A stretch of 53,905 nt of DNA from Trichoplax sp. H2 (lineage: Eukaryota > Placozoa > Uniplacotomia > Trichoplacea), in assembly GCA_003344405.1 (NCBI GenBank), contig NOWV01000310.1, positions 1 through 53,905 on the forward strand. The letters are read 5' to 3'. Below, piece by piece: positions 40,265-50,600 of the stretch (within the stretch, counting starts at the first letter, position 1; each line of letters starts with the position of its first letter). A program made the position numbers and the translations under genes. The notes beneath the pieces are model-generated. The model was not told the DNA's origin. It ran no database searches and was given only the letters and a program-made list of their open reading frames with translations.

Positions 40265-41921
40265 TTGCTACATGATTTGGCAACATCAGGATGATTGAAA
40301 ACCGACGATCTAATTTGAGAGACTTCTCATACATAGAAATAGCCTCTTCATGCTTGCCTTAATATCTACTGTATATGCCTCTCTCATGTTGTTATATGAT
40401 GCGGCAACATCGAGATGATTATGATCCAAGACTGACAATCTAATTTTGTACGACTTCTCAATTCTCATACATAGAAATAACCTCTTCATGTTAGCCTTGA
40501 TTTGAATATGCAGCTCCCATGTTGCGATATAATGCGGCAACTTCGAGATGACGATGACTCAAGACTGACAATCTAATTTTGAGGGACTTCTCATACATAG
40601 AAATAGCTTCTTCATGTTTGCCCTGATCTAAATATGCAGTTCCCATGTTCTATGGTACGGCAACATCGGAATAATTATGACCAAAAGCTGACAATCTAAT
40701 TTTGAGTGATTTCTCATACATAGAAATAGTCTCTTCATGCTTGCCTTGATGCCTATATGCAGTTCCCATATTGTCATATGATACAGCAACATCAGGATGA
40801 TTATGACCCAAGACTGACAATGTAATTTTTAAGTGATTTCTCATACATAGAAATAGTCTCTTAATGTTGCCTTGATCTGAATATGCAGCTCCCATGTTTT
40901 TATATGATACGGTAACATTGGGGTGATTATGACCCAAGACTGGCAATCTAATTTTAAGAGACAGAAATAGTCTCTTCATGATTGCCTTGACTTAAATATG
41001 CCTCTTCCATATTGTTATACGACGCGGCACCATCGGGATGATTATGACCCAAGACTGACAATGTAATTTTGAGTAGCTTCTCGTACATAGAAATAGCCTC
41101 TTCATGCTTGCCTTGACCTGAATATCCAGTTTCCATGTTATAGGATGCAGCAATATTGAAATGATCATGACCCAATACTAACAATGCTATTTTGAGCGAC
41201 TTCTCACACATAGAAATGACTTCTGCATGTTTGCCTTGATCTGAATATGCAGTTCCCATGTTATATAACTTGGCAATATCGAGCTGATTATGACCTAAGA
41301 CTGGCAACCTAATTTTGAGCGACTCCTCATACATAGAAATAGTTTCTTTATATTTGTCTTGATATGTATATGAAGCTCCTAAGTTGTTCTATGATGCGGT
41401 AACATCGGAATAATTATAGCACAAGACTGACAATATAATTTTGAGTGGCTTCTCATACATAGAAATAGCCACTTTAAGTTTGCCTTAATATCTATATGCA
41501 GTTCCCATGCCGCTATATGATGCGGCAACATCGGGATGATTATGACCCAAGATTGATAATGTAATTTTGACTGACTTCTCATGCATAGAAATAGCCTCTT
41601 CATGTTTGCCTTGATCAAAGTACGCAGCTCCAATGTTGCTATATGCTGCACCAATATCGGAATGATTATGATCAAGGATTGACAATCTAATTTTAAGTAA
41701 TTCCTATCTCTTTGTATGAATTAGCGACATTCGGATTGCATTTATCTCTATACCTTAATTTTATATTAACTGGTTTCATGTAACTATTCAATGCCCCCAT
41801 TCCAATCTTCTTCCACTCGCATAATGTCACCATATCTATGTAAACTTTCCGCAATCATCATTTCATCTTTTAGCTTCTCAGCTATTTCTCGCGCTTTTTC
41901 TGTTACTTGTTTAGCCTTCAT
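40265..41921 (-). pseudogene. Decayed tandem-TPR (kinesin-light-chain/NPHP3-like TPR) gene
   Basis: Eleven or so copies of a roughly 125-bp unit encode 42-residue TPRs of the form GKHEEAISMYEKSLKI-x-LSVLGHNHPDVA-x-SYNNMGTAY. Copies are marked on the plus strand by CATACATAGAAATAG near 40330, 40465, 40592, 40715, 40842, 40965 (truncated), 41086, 41209, 41332, 41454 and 41581. A plausible start (ATG 41921, MKAKQVTEKAREIAEKLK) precedes the array. The frame breaks repeatedly: one extra G in a GGGGG run near 41800, a stop right after this leader, a TAG near 40655, a small insertion near 40455 and several 1-3 base changes. No intron boundaries coincide with the breaks. Intact relatives serve as protein-interaction scaffolds. 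Many sequencing indels are a less likely alternative. Confidence 0.8.
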
Positions 41922-43420
41922 TTTGCTGTAAATATATGCCACTTAGAAGAAGGCAAATATAATATTGAAATCGATCGGGATCAATAGTACTTGTAGATAT
42001 CGCTAGAATTTTATAGAAAACTCGTGTATAATAAATAAATTATCGCCAGATTAAGATTACCAGATAGATGGAATATTACTGCATTTACATATAATGAATT
42101 TATTATTGTGACGGAGAGTTCGAAGAGTCTACGGACGTGGAAACTTTAGCCATTTACAATAATTACACGAGGGGTGTTTACTACAAAAAGGAATATTTAT
42201 TGTAGAGAATAACTAAGCTACAGTACAGTGTGGTAGTTACTGGAAGATCAGCGTGTAAGCTATGGTAAAGTAGCGTGTGTAGATACTACACTAACAAGTG
42301 CAAACTAACAAATCTGAGGTAGAAATCATCAGTATTAATAGATTAAGATATGGAACACATGCAGAGAACAGGATTGTAGAATTAGATATGACATTTACCA
42401 TAAACAGATAAAGTAATAGCAAATGATTGTAGGAAACAGCTAAGACTGTAGGATAGACCTATAGTGTAGGTTCTATAAATAACTAAGCATAACAAGCTAT
42501 ATTTGAGTATAGTTGAAATAGATTGCAAAACTATCTATATTCGGTACGATACAAAATGTCTACAGTTAAGAATATGGTAAGACTACAGTAAAATCTAATA
42601 AACATTATAATTATGATAGTATATAATGAGTTTATTCCTCGTAATTGAAGAATCTATAATCAATTTAAAAATCTGATGAAAAGTTAAGTAGATTCGATAT
42701 TAAGTAACGTATATTAAGTGAGCGTACTATACAATTTAACCTTGTAGCTATCAGGGGTCCTCACTTCCTTTAAAAACTCCCCGCTTTTATACCATCGGCG
42801 GGATTATATGCAGTACCGTCCGTCACCAGTTGAGAAAATACAGTAATTGTATATTGTTAATTCATCATGGACGAGCATTGGTTCATGACTAGTATTCCTT
42901 GTATTCCTTACTGTCAATAACATGTCAATAATAATATAGAGAATAACAATCCTAGAATAAAAATATTTTCAGTTTTCTTCAATTTTATTTGTACGGACTT
43001 TGAACGCTATAGCGACGTGTGAGAGGTATAGCTGTATACCATATCATTAATTCAATTTTTTTGCAAATAACTGGAATTCCAACTCTTTTATTGCAACAAA
43101 TAAATAATATTGTTACAAGTATTATTATTTTAAATATACATATATCACAGCAGTATAACGTAAATATAAAGTATTCCATAGATGTAGTTGACCATGGTAG
43201 GAATGTTATCGTCATTGAAGGAGGACCATCCTCTTATTTTTGCTATGCTATTCTTAAGTGTCAATTATCCAATAGATTGGTCGCAGTTCTATTTCACAAT
43301 ATTTGCTTTAGAAATCGATGGAAGATTAGAGTAACTGAGTTGAGTGCAATGGCGGTAAAATATCGTATCTAGATCCCGATAGATATGAACAAGTTATTCA
43401 AAAAAAAATATATAATATAA
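41922..43420. other. Non-coding region upstream of the TPR pseudogene
   Basis: No supported gene. A 117-codon plus-strand frame at 43019-43372 starts from GTG only, overlaps a minus-strand frame and shows no domain. The rest is AT-rich with short frames. Confidence 0.4.
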
Positions 43421-43770
43421 TAAAACCAAGCAGGCATTGATTCTCTATCATCGTAGATCAAGTTTTCAGATTTGCCTTCAATGATAAGCATGCTATTAAG
43501 TAACAAAAAAATACACACAGCTATCAACCATTCGTAAACAGTACCCGTAGTGAAGGCTTAAGGCTGATGGACACACTGCTGACTAATAAACAAAATTAAG
43601 CAGGCACTGATTCTGCATCATGATCGATCAAGCTTACAAATTCAGTCTTGGTAATGATCATGGTATTAAAGGAGAATTAAACTACAGTACAAGCAGCAGC
43701 AATCAATCCTTCGTAAACAGCAACTGTAGTAGAAAATAAGTGCCGATTGACACACTCTCGACTAGTTATA
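43421..43770. repeat. Diverged direct duplication, ~170-bp unit
   Basis: Two units begin with AAGCAGGCATTGATTCT at about 43428 and AAGCAGGCACTGATTCT at about 43598. They share, in order, GATCAAG, CAGTCTTGG/TTCAATGAT, GCATG/TCATGGTATTAA, AACCATTCGTAAACAG/ATCCTTCGTAAACAG, a GTAGT segment and a TTGACACACT/TGGACACACT end. This non-coding tandem duplication has accumulated many substitutions. Confidence 0.6.
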
Positions 43771-44051
43771 GAACTCTTTAATCCAAAGAATCGTAATAAT
43801 ATCATTTCAAAAATGGACGCATATAGTAGGGAAAACTATCGAATTGATTAATGGATGAAGAGCAAATTTACAGATTAGAATACAAATAATTTATAATAGA
43901 ATATCAAAAACACAACTTAAGATGATTAAAATTCAAGCCTTACTACTCAATTCAATCAGCAATAAAATGATCATCATAGTGGATGAAATATCATCGATTA
44001 CTCTCTTAATTGACTTTAACATTAGATTAGTAATGTTGTAAAATACAGTCT
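43771..44051. other. 3' flank of the Sel1-repeat gene
   Basis: AT-rich sequence downstream of the minus-strand Sel1-repeat gene; its 3' UTR should lie here. No clear AATAAA was found on the minus strand close to the stop. Confidence 0.35.
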
Positions 44052-45674
44052 TTAGCCCGATATCTGTAAAATATTAATAAAATCTTTCCTTTTTGCTATC
44101 TTATGGCAGTAATTCTTTTCGAAAATATTATAAGTATTGGAGCACTTCTTATACTCTTGATAATAAAATTCCTTGGCCAATTCGGTGTCTACATCGGTAC
44201 CATAACCATGTTCATAAAGTATACCACGATGATAATCGCGTAAACTACGACGACCACTTTGCTCGCTTAAAGCTGACTTAAAATAACTTTCAGCGGTAGA
44301 ATAATTATAGAAATGGCGATAGCGTTGATTACTATACATTTTGCCAAGTCGGTAATGAGCATAGTTATAATTATCGTCATCCTGGCTTGCTTTAAGATAC
44401 AGTATCTCAGCAATTTGAAATGATGTCAAAGATAGACCTTTCAACTGAATTTTCCTTTTTTCAAACATCTTGCCGAGGCGTATTAAAGCTTCACTAACAC
44501 CTAAACGAGCTGCATGAGAATAGAAATGTGCCGCAACAACATAATTATGTCGAGTTTTATGCAGCATACATTCATAGATATAACCTAAGTAATAAGCGGC
44601 CATTTTTTGACCTTCAAAATAGGCAAAATCAGTACTCACAACAGCCAATTTTAAATAATTCATTGCTACAGGTATATTTTTAGTGACACCTCCAACACCA
44701 TGAAAATAAAATATAGCTAGAAAGAAATAGGTTGTAGCAAAGCCAAGACGTGATGCTTCACGAGCATAATGATAGCACCAAGCAGCTTTAATTTGATATT
44801 CCTGACTAGCTAAAGTTAATTCGTCAAAATGGCTTGCAACAATTAGAAATTGAGCTATAGGATGGTGATCGTCAGCAGCTTTTTGTAAAAATTCATTACT
44901 ACTGGCAACATCTTTATCCACTCCTGTTCCAAATTTATGCATCATACTGATGTTGAAATCAGCCGATGGACAGCCTAAATCCGAGGCAATCAGGTAGTAA
45001 TCCATTGCTTCTTTGCCGCGTTGTGAATCAACTTCACTGACTGATAATAACGTAACATAACCTAATCGATTATAAACACTTCCAATATACTGATTTTGTG
45101 TAGCATCGGCACCTGTAAATGCTGTTAACTGATCTAAGAGTTCATTTTTAATTTTATTCACATTTATCGACCACATCGTTAAGCCGCTTTTCATACCATC
45201 CACTAATTCATCATCTGCTCCACAAAATAATACACCCTGCGATGCAGATCGAATATACATATTGACTTTGTATTCTATTAAATCATCATATAAGATATTC
45301 TTCTTTTTGATACTACCGTTTTGATCTTTCAAATTATATCGATTGGATGGATGTTTACGAGTTTTCACTCCTTTGCCTTTCTGATCCGAAGTGCAATTCA
45401 ATAATTGGCATAATAAATACTCAGCAACAGGTTGGTGCCTATCTGCTGCCTTTTGGTAATGATACCAAGCTCTCCTATGACATTTTTTAGTCGATCCAAG
45501 GCCATTTTGATAAATTCGACCTAGGTTACAATGGGCATGAGGACAATTCATTTCGGCAACCGATATCAAATATTTCCTTTTAGCTTTATCATATAATTGC
45601 TTGATTAGATTATCTTGATAACAGGCCTCTAAAATGAGTCCTTCGTCAATATCTTTGGATACTTGATGGCCCAT
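44052..45674 (-). CDS. Sel1-like repeat (SLR) protein, single exon, probably N-myristoylated
   Basis: Intact 540-codon frame from a genuine ATG at 45674, without introns, unlike its neighbours. It carries at least five Sel1/TPR-like alpha-alpha repeats of the form A-x-x-x-LG-x-x-Y-x-x-G-x-G-(x)n-A-x-x-x-Y-x-x-AA. Examples are HCNLGRIYQNGLGS..AWYHYQKAADRHQPVAEYLL, ADFNISMMHKFGTGV..FLQKAADDHHPIAQFLI, YFFLAIFYFHGVGG, AYYLGYIYE and a C-terminal HRGILYEHGYGTD..AKEFY. SLR proteins are scaffolds in signalling, ER quality control or chitin-synthase activation; which applies here is unknown. The first residues, MGHQVSK, match the Met-Gly-x-x-x-Ser/Thr myristoylation pattern, and no signal peptide or membrane segment is seen, so a cytosolic membrane-attached scaffold is the best guess. 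A retrocopy origin would explain the lack of introns. Confidence 0.88.
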   Translation of the reverse strand: MGHQVSKDIDEGLILEACYQDNLIKQLYDKAKRKYLISVAEMNCPHAHCNLGRIYQNGLGSTKKCHRRAWYHYQKAADRHQPVAEYLLCQLLNCTSDQKGKGVKTRKHPSNRYNLKDQNGSIKKKNILYDDLIEYKVNMYIRSASQGVLFCGADDELVDGMKSGLTMWSINVNKIKNELLDQLTAFTGADATQNQYIGSVYNRLGYVTLLSVSEVDSQRGKEAMDYYLIASDLGCPSADFNISMMHKFGTGVDKDVASSNEFLQKAADDHHPIAQFLIVASHFDELTLASQEYQIKAAWCYHYAREASRLGFATTYFFLAIFYFHGVGGVTKNIPVAMNYLKLAVVSTDFAYFEGQKMAAYYLGYIYECMLHKTRHNYVVAAHFYSHAARLGVSEALIRLGKMFEKRKIQLKGLSLTSFQIAEILYLKASQDDDNYNYAHYRLGKMYSNQRYRHFYNYSTAESYFKSALSEQSGRRSLRDYHRGILYEHGYGTDVDTELAKEFYYQEYKKCSNTYNIFEKNYCHKIAKRKDFINILQISG

Positions 45675-47303
45675 ACTCTCTTCTCTATGACTTCTTTAAA
45701 TTACCATTGAATAGAAAAGCAATTATTTTCTCTCTTGGAGACTAATTTTAACATATGTTTATCAAATTTAATGGTTATTGCTGGTACCAGGTAACTAAAA
45801 ATTGACACAGCTTCAGTAGAGTCTATTTTTTTTCTTGTAATATTTGAATTAATTGAAAATGAAGAGAAAAGTAAAAGTGATATCGTTAAGCTTTTGGCAT
45901 AGTTAAAAATAAAGCTGTCAATAGAAATAATCAGTAGGTAAGAAAGATTTTAAACGTATCGTTGGCTTTACCGTTGAAATGATTAACTGAAATTGACCAA
46001 TAATCCAGTCTCATTATTGTAGTACCAAGCAATAACGCCAACTTTAAGGTTATTTATGCAATCAAGATACTAAACTATTCATGGCTGATTCTAGGCTAGC
46101 TCTTCAATCGGGTTTATAATGAATGATTCTTTCCGTGGTACGTTGCTGCAGACTTTGTTAGTGGTTAAAAGTCGTACAGGAACTAGCTACTGCATAATTT
46201 GTATGGTGATTACTACAGTAGCAAGATTTTTCGTCTAAATTGCTACTTAATAGAAGAAGCTAGTGAACATATAATAAGTATACTACATTACAGTGTATTT
46301 ATGGTGAAATGAGCACATAACTACAAGAACAATTCTTGAAAAACTCTAGTGGATTAATTTACATACGGCATACATTACATAGTGTAATATCACTGTTAGA
46401 GATACTAGTAGCATATGTTGGCTTAAGAACAGCTAAATTCCATTTATGGCACTGATTCAAAGAGACAGCGACAACAGGTGGACTTTGTAATGTTATTATA
46501 CAAGTATTGTTTAAATTACTAATATCAACGGTATTTACAGTTGAACAGTAAACAAATTAGAGCGCCACGGACGAAATTATCACCACGAAATGATATCGTC
46601 CATTGTCAAATTATATTTGCGTTACAGTTCTTCTTGTTGATAAAGTATCGCAATGATAATGATGGTTACAATTAGTTGTTGGTATAAAATATATGAAACA
46701 TACGCTTACAATGCTACAATTTACTAAAGCAAAATGACTACCCCAGGGCGACACCCTAATATTTTATTCAATAGGTGATAAAGATTTCTCTCGTTACCCT
46801 TGCAAATGTTATATCAAACGGTACGGAATTCATTTTTATCGCACATGTACACTATATACGTACGCATACTATAGTACATCACCTGCTTTTCTTACCATAT
46901 ATATTTTATTTGCCTTGTAATTATTTTAGAGCTACAAATTATAACAGCAAAATATAATAACCTATATGTAAACTCTAACATTACAGATACTTCATATTGC
47001 TGATGCAGTAGCAAATGCTTGAATTAATAATTATTATAATCAAACATCCTAGCATCACTAGAATTACGTAAGTATCCTACCACATATATGCTAGCTAGGT
47101 GTAATCATTTCAATGAGAAATAGATAACGAATTCTCGTTACAAGTATTTCTACTTTTAATTAAACAAGACAAAAGCCATCTCTAAATAATCTAGGAAGCT
47201 CTCTAGTACATAGATTAATTATATAAACTAAATTATTTATCTGCCTAATAATCAGGAAAAACAATTTTAACCAGTCTTCTATCATTTAAAATTGAGTAAA
47301 TCG
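45675..47303. other. Intergenic region between Sel1-repeat and mucin-like genes
   Basis: 1.6 kb of AT-rich DNA. It must hold the promoter of the Sel1-repeat gene (minus, start at 45674) and the 3' UTR of the mucin-like gene (minus, stop at 47304). No further gene is recognised; the frame at 46775-46957 is short and unsupported. Confidence 0.45.
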
Positions 47304-47617
47304 CTAATGATTAGCATGATTACATTCTAAGCAAGAGCACGCCGTTGGATAGCCTATTTCTTTTTCTATTCGTGATCCATCTTGGCAATAGAACGATACA
47401 ATTTGCGTTCTCATAGACTTAGATTTGCAACATTTACAATTGGTTACTTCATACGGAAATACTGGTTGAATGCTCGTGGTTGATGCACAAACACCTTCAC
47501 AATAATTATAAGTTATTCTATCCAAAGATTCGCAACTAATTTCGCCTCCGGTGGCGTTGTACTTGTACGAGATAAAGGCAGTCTTGTTCTTGACGTCGCA
47601 AATTTGAACCGTTTTCG
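47304..47617 (-). other. C-terminal cystine-knot (CTCK) domain
   Basis: The last exon encodes about 104 residues ending at TAG 47304. It has CDVKNK.., CEGVCAST, NCKCCKSKS, FYCQDGS and a terminal ACSCLECN: the cysteine spacing of CTCK domains of mucins, von Willebrand factor and SCO-spondin. In those families it forms disulfide dimers. Confidence 0.85.
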
Positions 47618-50600
47618 CTGTATATGAAAATAAATCATCACGTGTTACTATGATAACTCAATCAAAACACAATTAATGTAATTAACAGAAAATGATGAAG
47701 GGTTAGATTAACAATAACTATATGAAAATACGACTAAGACTAATAACTGAGTAATAAACCTAGACTCGAATTTATAAGGTTGAATAACAATGGTCAAAAT
47801 AATAGCTCTGAGAGTATAATTAACATACGTTGTTCAGCACAAAATTGTGGGCAACTATTAGACGAATTTGCTGGAGCGACTTCAATTTCACCCTAAGAAA
47901 ATACAAATAAGCAATTAATGTCTTAATATTCAAAAGAATTAACATAAGTTAATCAATTCATCTATGAATACGCTGTCAAATAAGAGATCTGAGCTTACAG
48001 GTTTGCAATGCAGATTCTTGCATGTGCTGATGCATTTATAGTGACCACCATAACATGTACACAACAAGTTATTGTCTTGCCTATCTCTGAATTTTTGATT
48101 ATTCTATATGCAAAGCAATAAGGAAAAATTTTAAGCAAACTAAAGCTTATACCTCTAAGATAAGTTTCACAAACCTCATATCTTATGTTATCCATGTAAC
48201 AAGGGCAATTCTTTGGAAGAACGCATTTATCTATGTCTAATACGTAGCCGGGCTTGCAGAAACAACCAGAAGTGCAGTTCTGTTGACACATCAATGGTTC
48301 ATGTTGATTCTCACAAGTTGGTTGACAAGCAATACCGCATGTACGGTATTCCATGTTATTTCCGCAAGCTAATATGACAATAAAATAAAATTTGTTACAA
48401 TTGCAGGTAAAATCAAACAAGTTATGAATTTAACTATAATTTCTATCTACTATATTGTAGTAGTAGCTAAGTATTATAACGTACAGCATGTGGCAGCATT
48501 GCATTTTCGCTTTTCAATATTAGAACCCTCACACGATTTACCACCATTCTGAGGTAAGGGATTATTACATGTTCGAGTCCTAGATTGTTCACCATCACCA
48601 CATGTCTTGGAACACTGAGACCACAGGCTCCAACTTGACCAACCACCAGATACTATAATTGATCAAGAAATTAGAATAAAATAAATTTTTCAGTGAAAGC
48701 GAAGGATTAAATAGGTCTATTCACCGATATAATGTTGTGATTTCAAGATAGAGCTAATTGTTCAATATTAACTTTAGGACTACAATGTTTACATTGAAAT
48801 TTTAGCGAGTAATAAGCTTACTTGAGCACTTTCCGTTAGGTACGCAATCAATTCGACCAGAAATACATGTACAATTGTTGCAATTAGTATCAACGAATGA
48901 ACCGGGCATAAGCGGCTGCACATCAGAAAGTAGATTTTGTCCATTCATAGCGGCATAATGAGGAAGTTGTTCCATTTTATTGAACTGATTTAACTCAGTC
49001 TTGTTATACAAACACTTGCACTGGGATGATTGAATGCAAGTGCCATCTTGGAATACCATACCGTCCGGGCATTTACATACGTATTTCTCCGTACAGCGTT
49101 TAATTCCTTGTACATTTGGATTTAAGTCATCGCAAGTCAATACGAAAGAGTCCTTGCAAAGAACTAAAGCTGCTCCTCCTTCACATATTTGGTTATTGCA
49201 TAAGATATTTGATATACAAGAGCGCTTTTGGTAGCTCGCAGCAGTACATTTTTTGCCATCATTAATTGGCTCAGTCTTGTCACGCTTTCGGTATTCTAAT
49301 CCGTTACACGGGTGAGAACAATTACTCCAAGCAGACCACTGACTCCATTTGCAATCTACAGGACAAGCATCTAGAGAACAAGATTTTGTTTCAATAGCGT
49401 TGCCAATACAATCATTACCATTGGCTGCAGGAGCGGGATTGGTGCAAGATCTTACTCTTGTATTTATTCCACTACCACAGGTTACACTGCAAGATGACCA
49501 CTTACTCCAGTCAGACCATCCTCCATTTGTCTGACATTGCGCACTGCAACTAAATTTACCGTTTACACATGTGCAAGTATGGCAACCAACGCTGACGGCT
49601 GCTCCAGGTTGAAACAAATGTGAAGTTAGGTAACTAACGCTTCTACTAGTTGAGTCATAGACTATATGTACGTTATTAACAGGTATATCAGGGTGACTGC
49701 CGATGCTAAATTGACATTTACAAGCTGATTGCTTAACGCATTGTCCATCTTGATATAAAAGTCCCGGCATACAAGACCGACAGCCTTTGACGCAGCTGCT
49801 ATTCTTGCATACTACGCCTTCTCGAATATCATCACATGTGCTATAGCAAGAGTTAGCGCAATCTGATTCTAATTTTCCGCTAGCTATGCAAGGCTCTATA
49901 GTAAAGATATTATACACATATTAATGAATATATGCGCAGAGCTTTTAATTTACATTAAAACGATATTTCATTTAAATAAATCGTAAATTGTAAATTTTTA
50001 CATATAAAAATAAGACATGTACAACATCTCTTACCTAGGCATCGAGCAGAATTACAGGATCGTCGCTCTATTTTACCAGAAACGGATGTTTCCAGGCATA
50101 CTTTGCCACCATACTTCGGAGCAGGATTATCACAAGTTCGCATTCTACTTTGGTATCCGCCACCACATGGTTTTGAGCATGTTGACCACGAAGTCCAACT
50201 TGACCAGGCGCCATCTACAGGACAATTAGTAAGCGGACAATTCTGGATTTCATGATTTGGCCCTAAGCACCCTTCACCATTGTCTTGCGGCTTTGGATTA
50301 TTGCAGTACCTATACCTTATTTTCTTAGCGTTTACACCACAGGTTTCAGAGCATTTGCTCCAGGCAGACCACAGTGACCAGCCACCATTCACTGGACATG
50401 ATAAACGCCCATTTTGGCATATACAATTTTTACCATTTATTAATGCACTCTTATCTGCATCGATTGTAGTAATTACTCCACTATTATTAGCGTAACATGC
50501 ACATTTGGTTATGTGAACACAAATACCATTTTGTACTACTTGTCCTGCTGGACATCTACAACCTGGTGTACATTCCGGAGCACAGAAGACTTCAGGATTT

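Noticed and set aside
40265-41700. Regular ~125-bp repeats considered as a CRISPR-like or satellite array
   Set aside because: The units translate to TPRs on the minus strand, and there is no repeat-spacer alternation.
43019-43372. 117-codon plus-strand frame
   Set aside because: It begins only with GTG, overlaps an equally open minus frame, is hydrophobic AT-driven and shows no motif.
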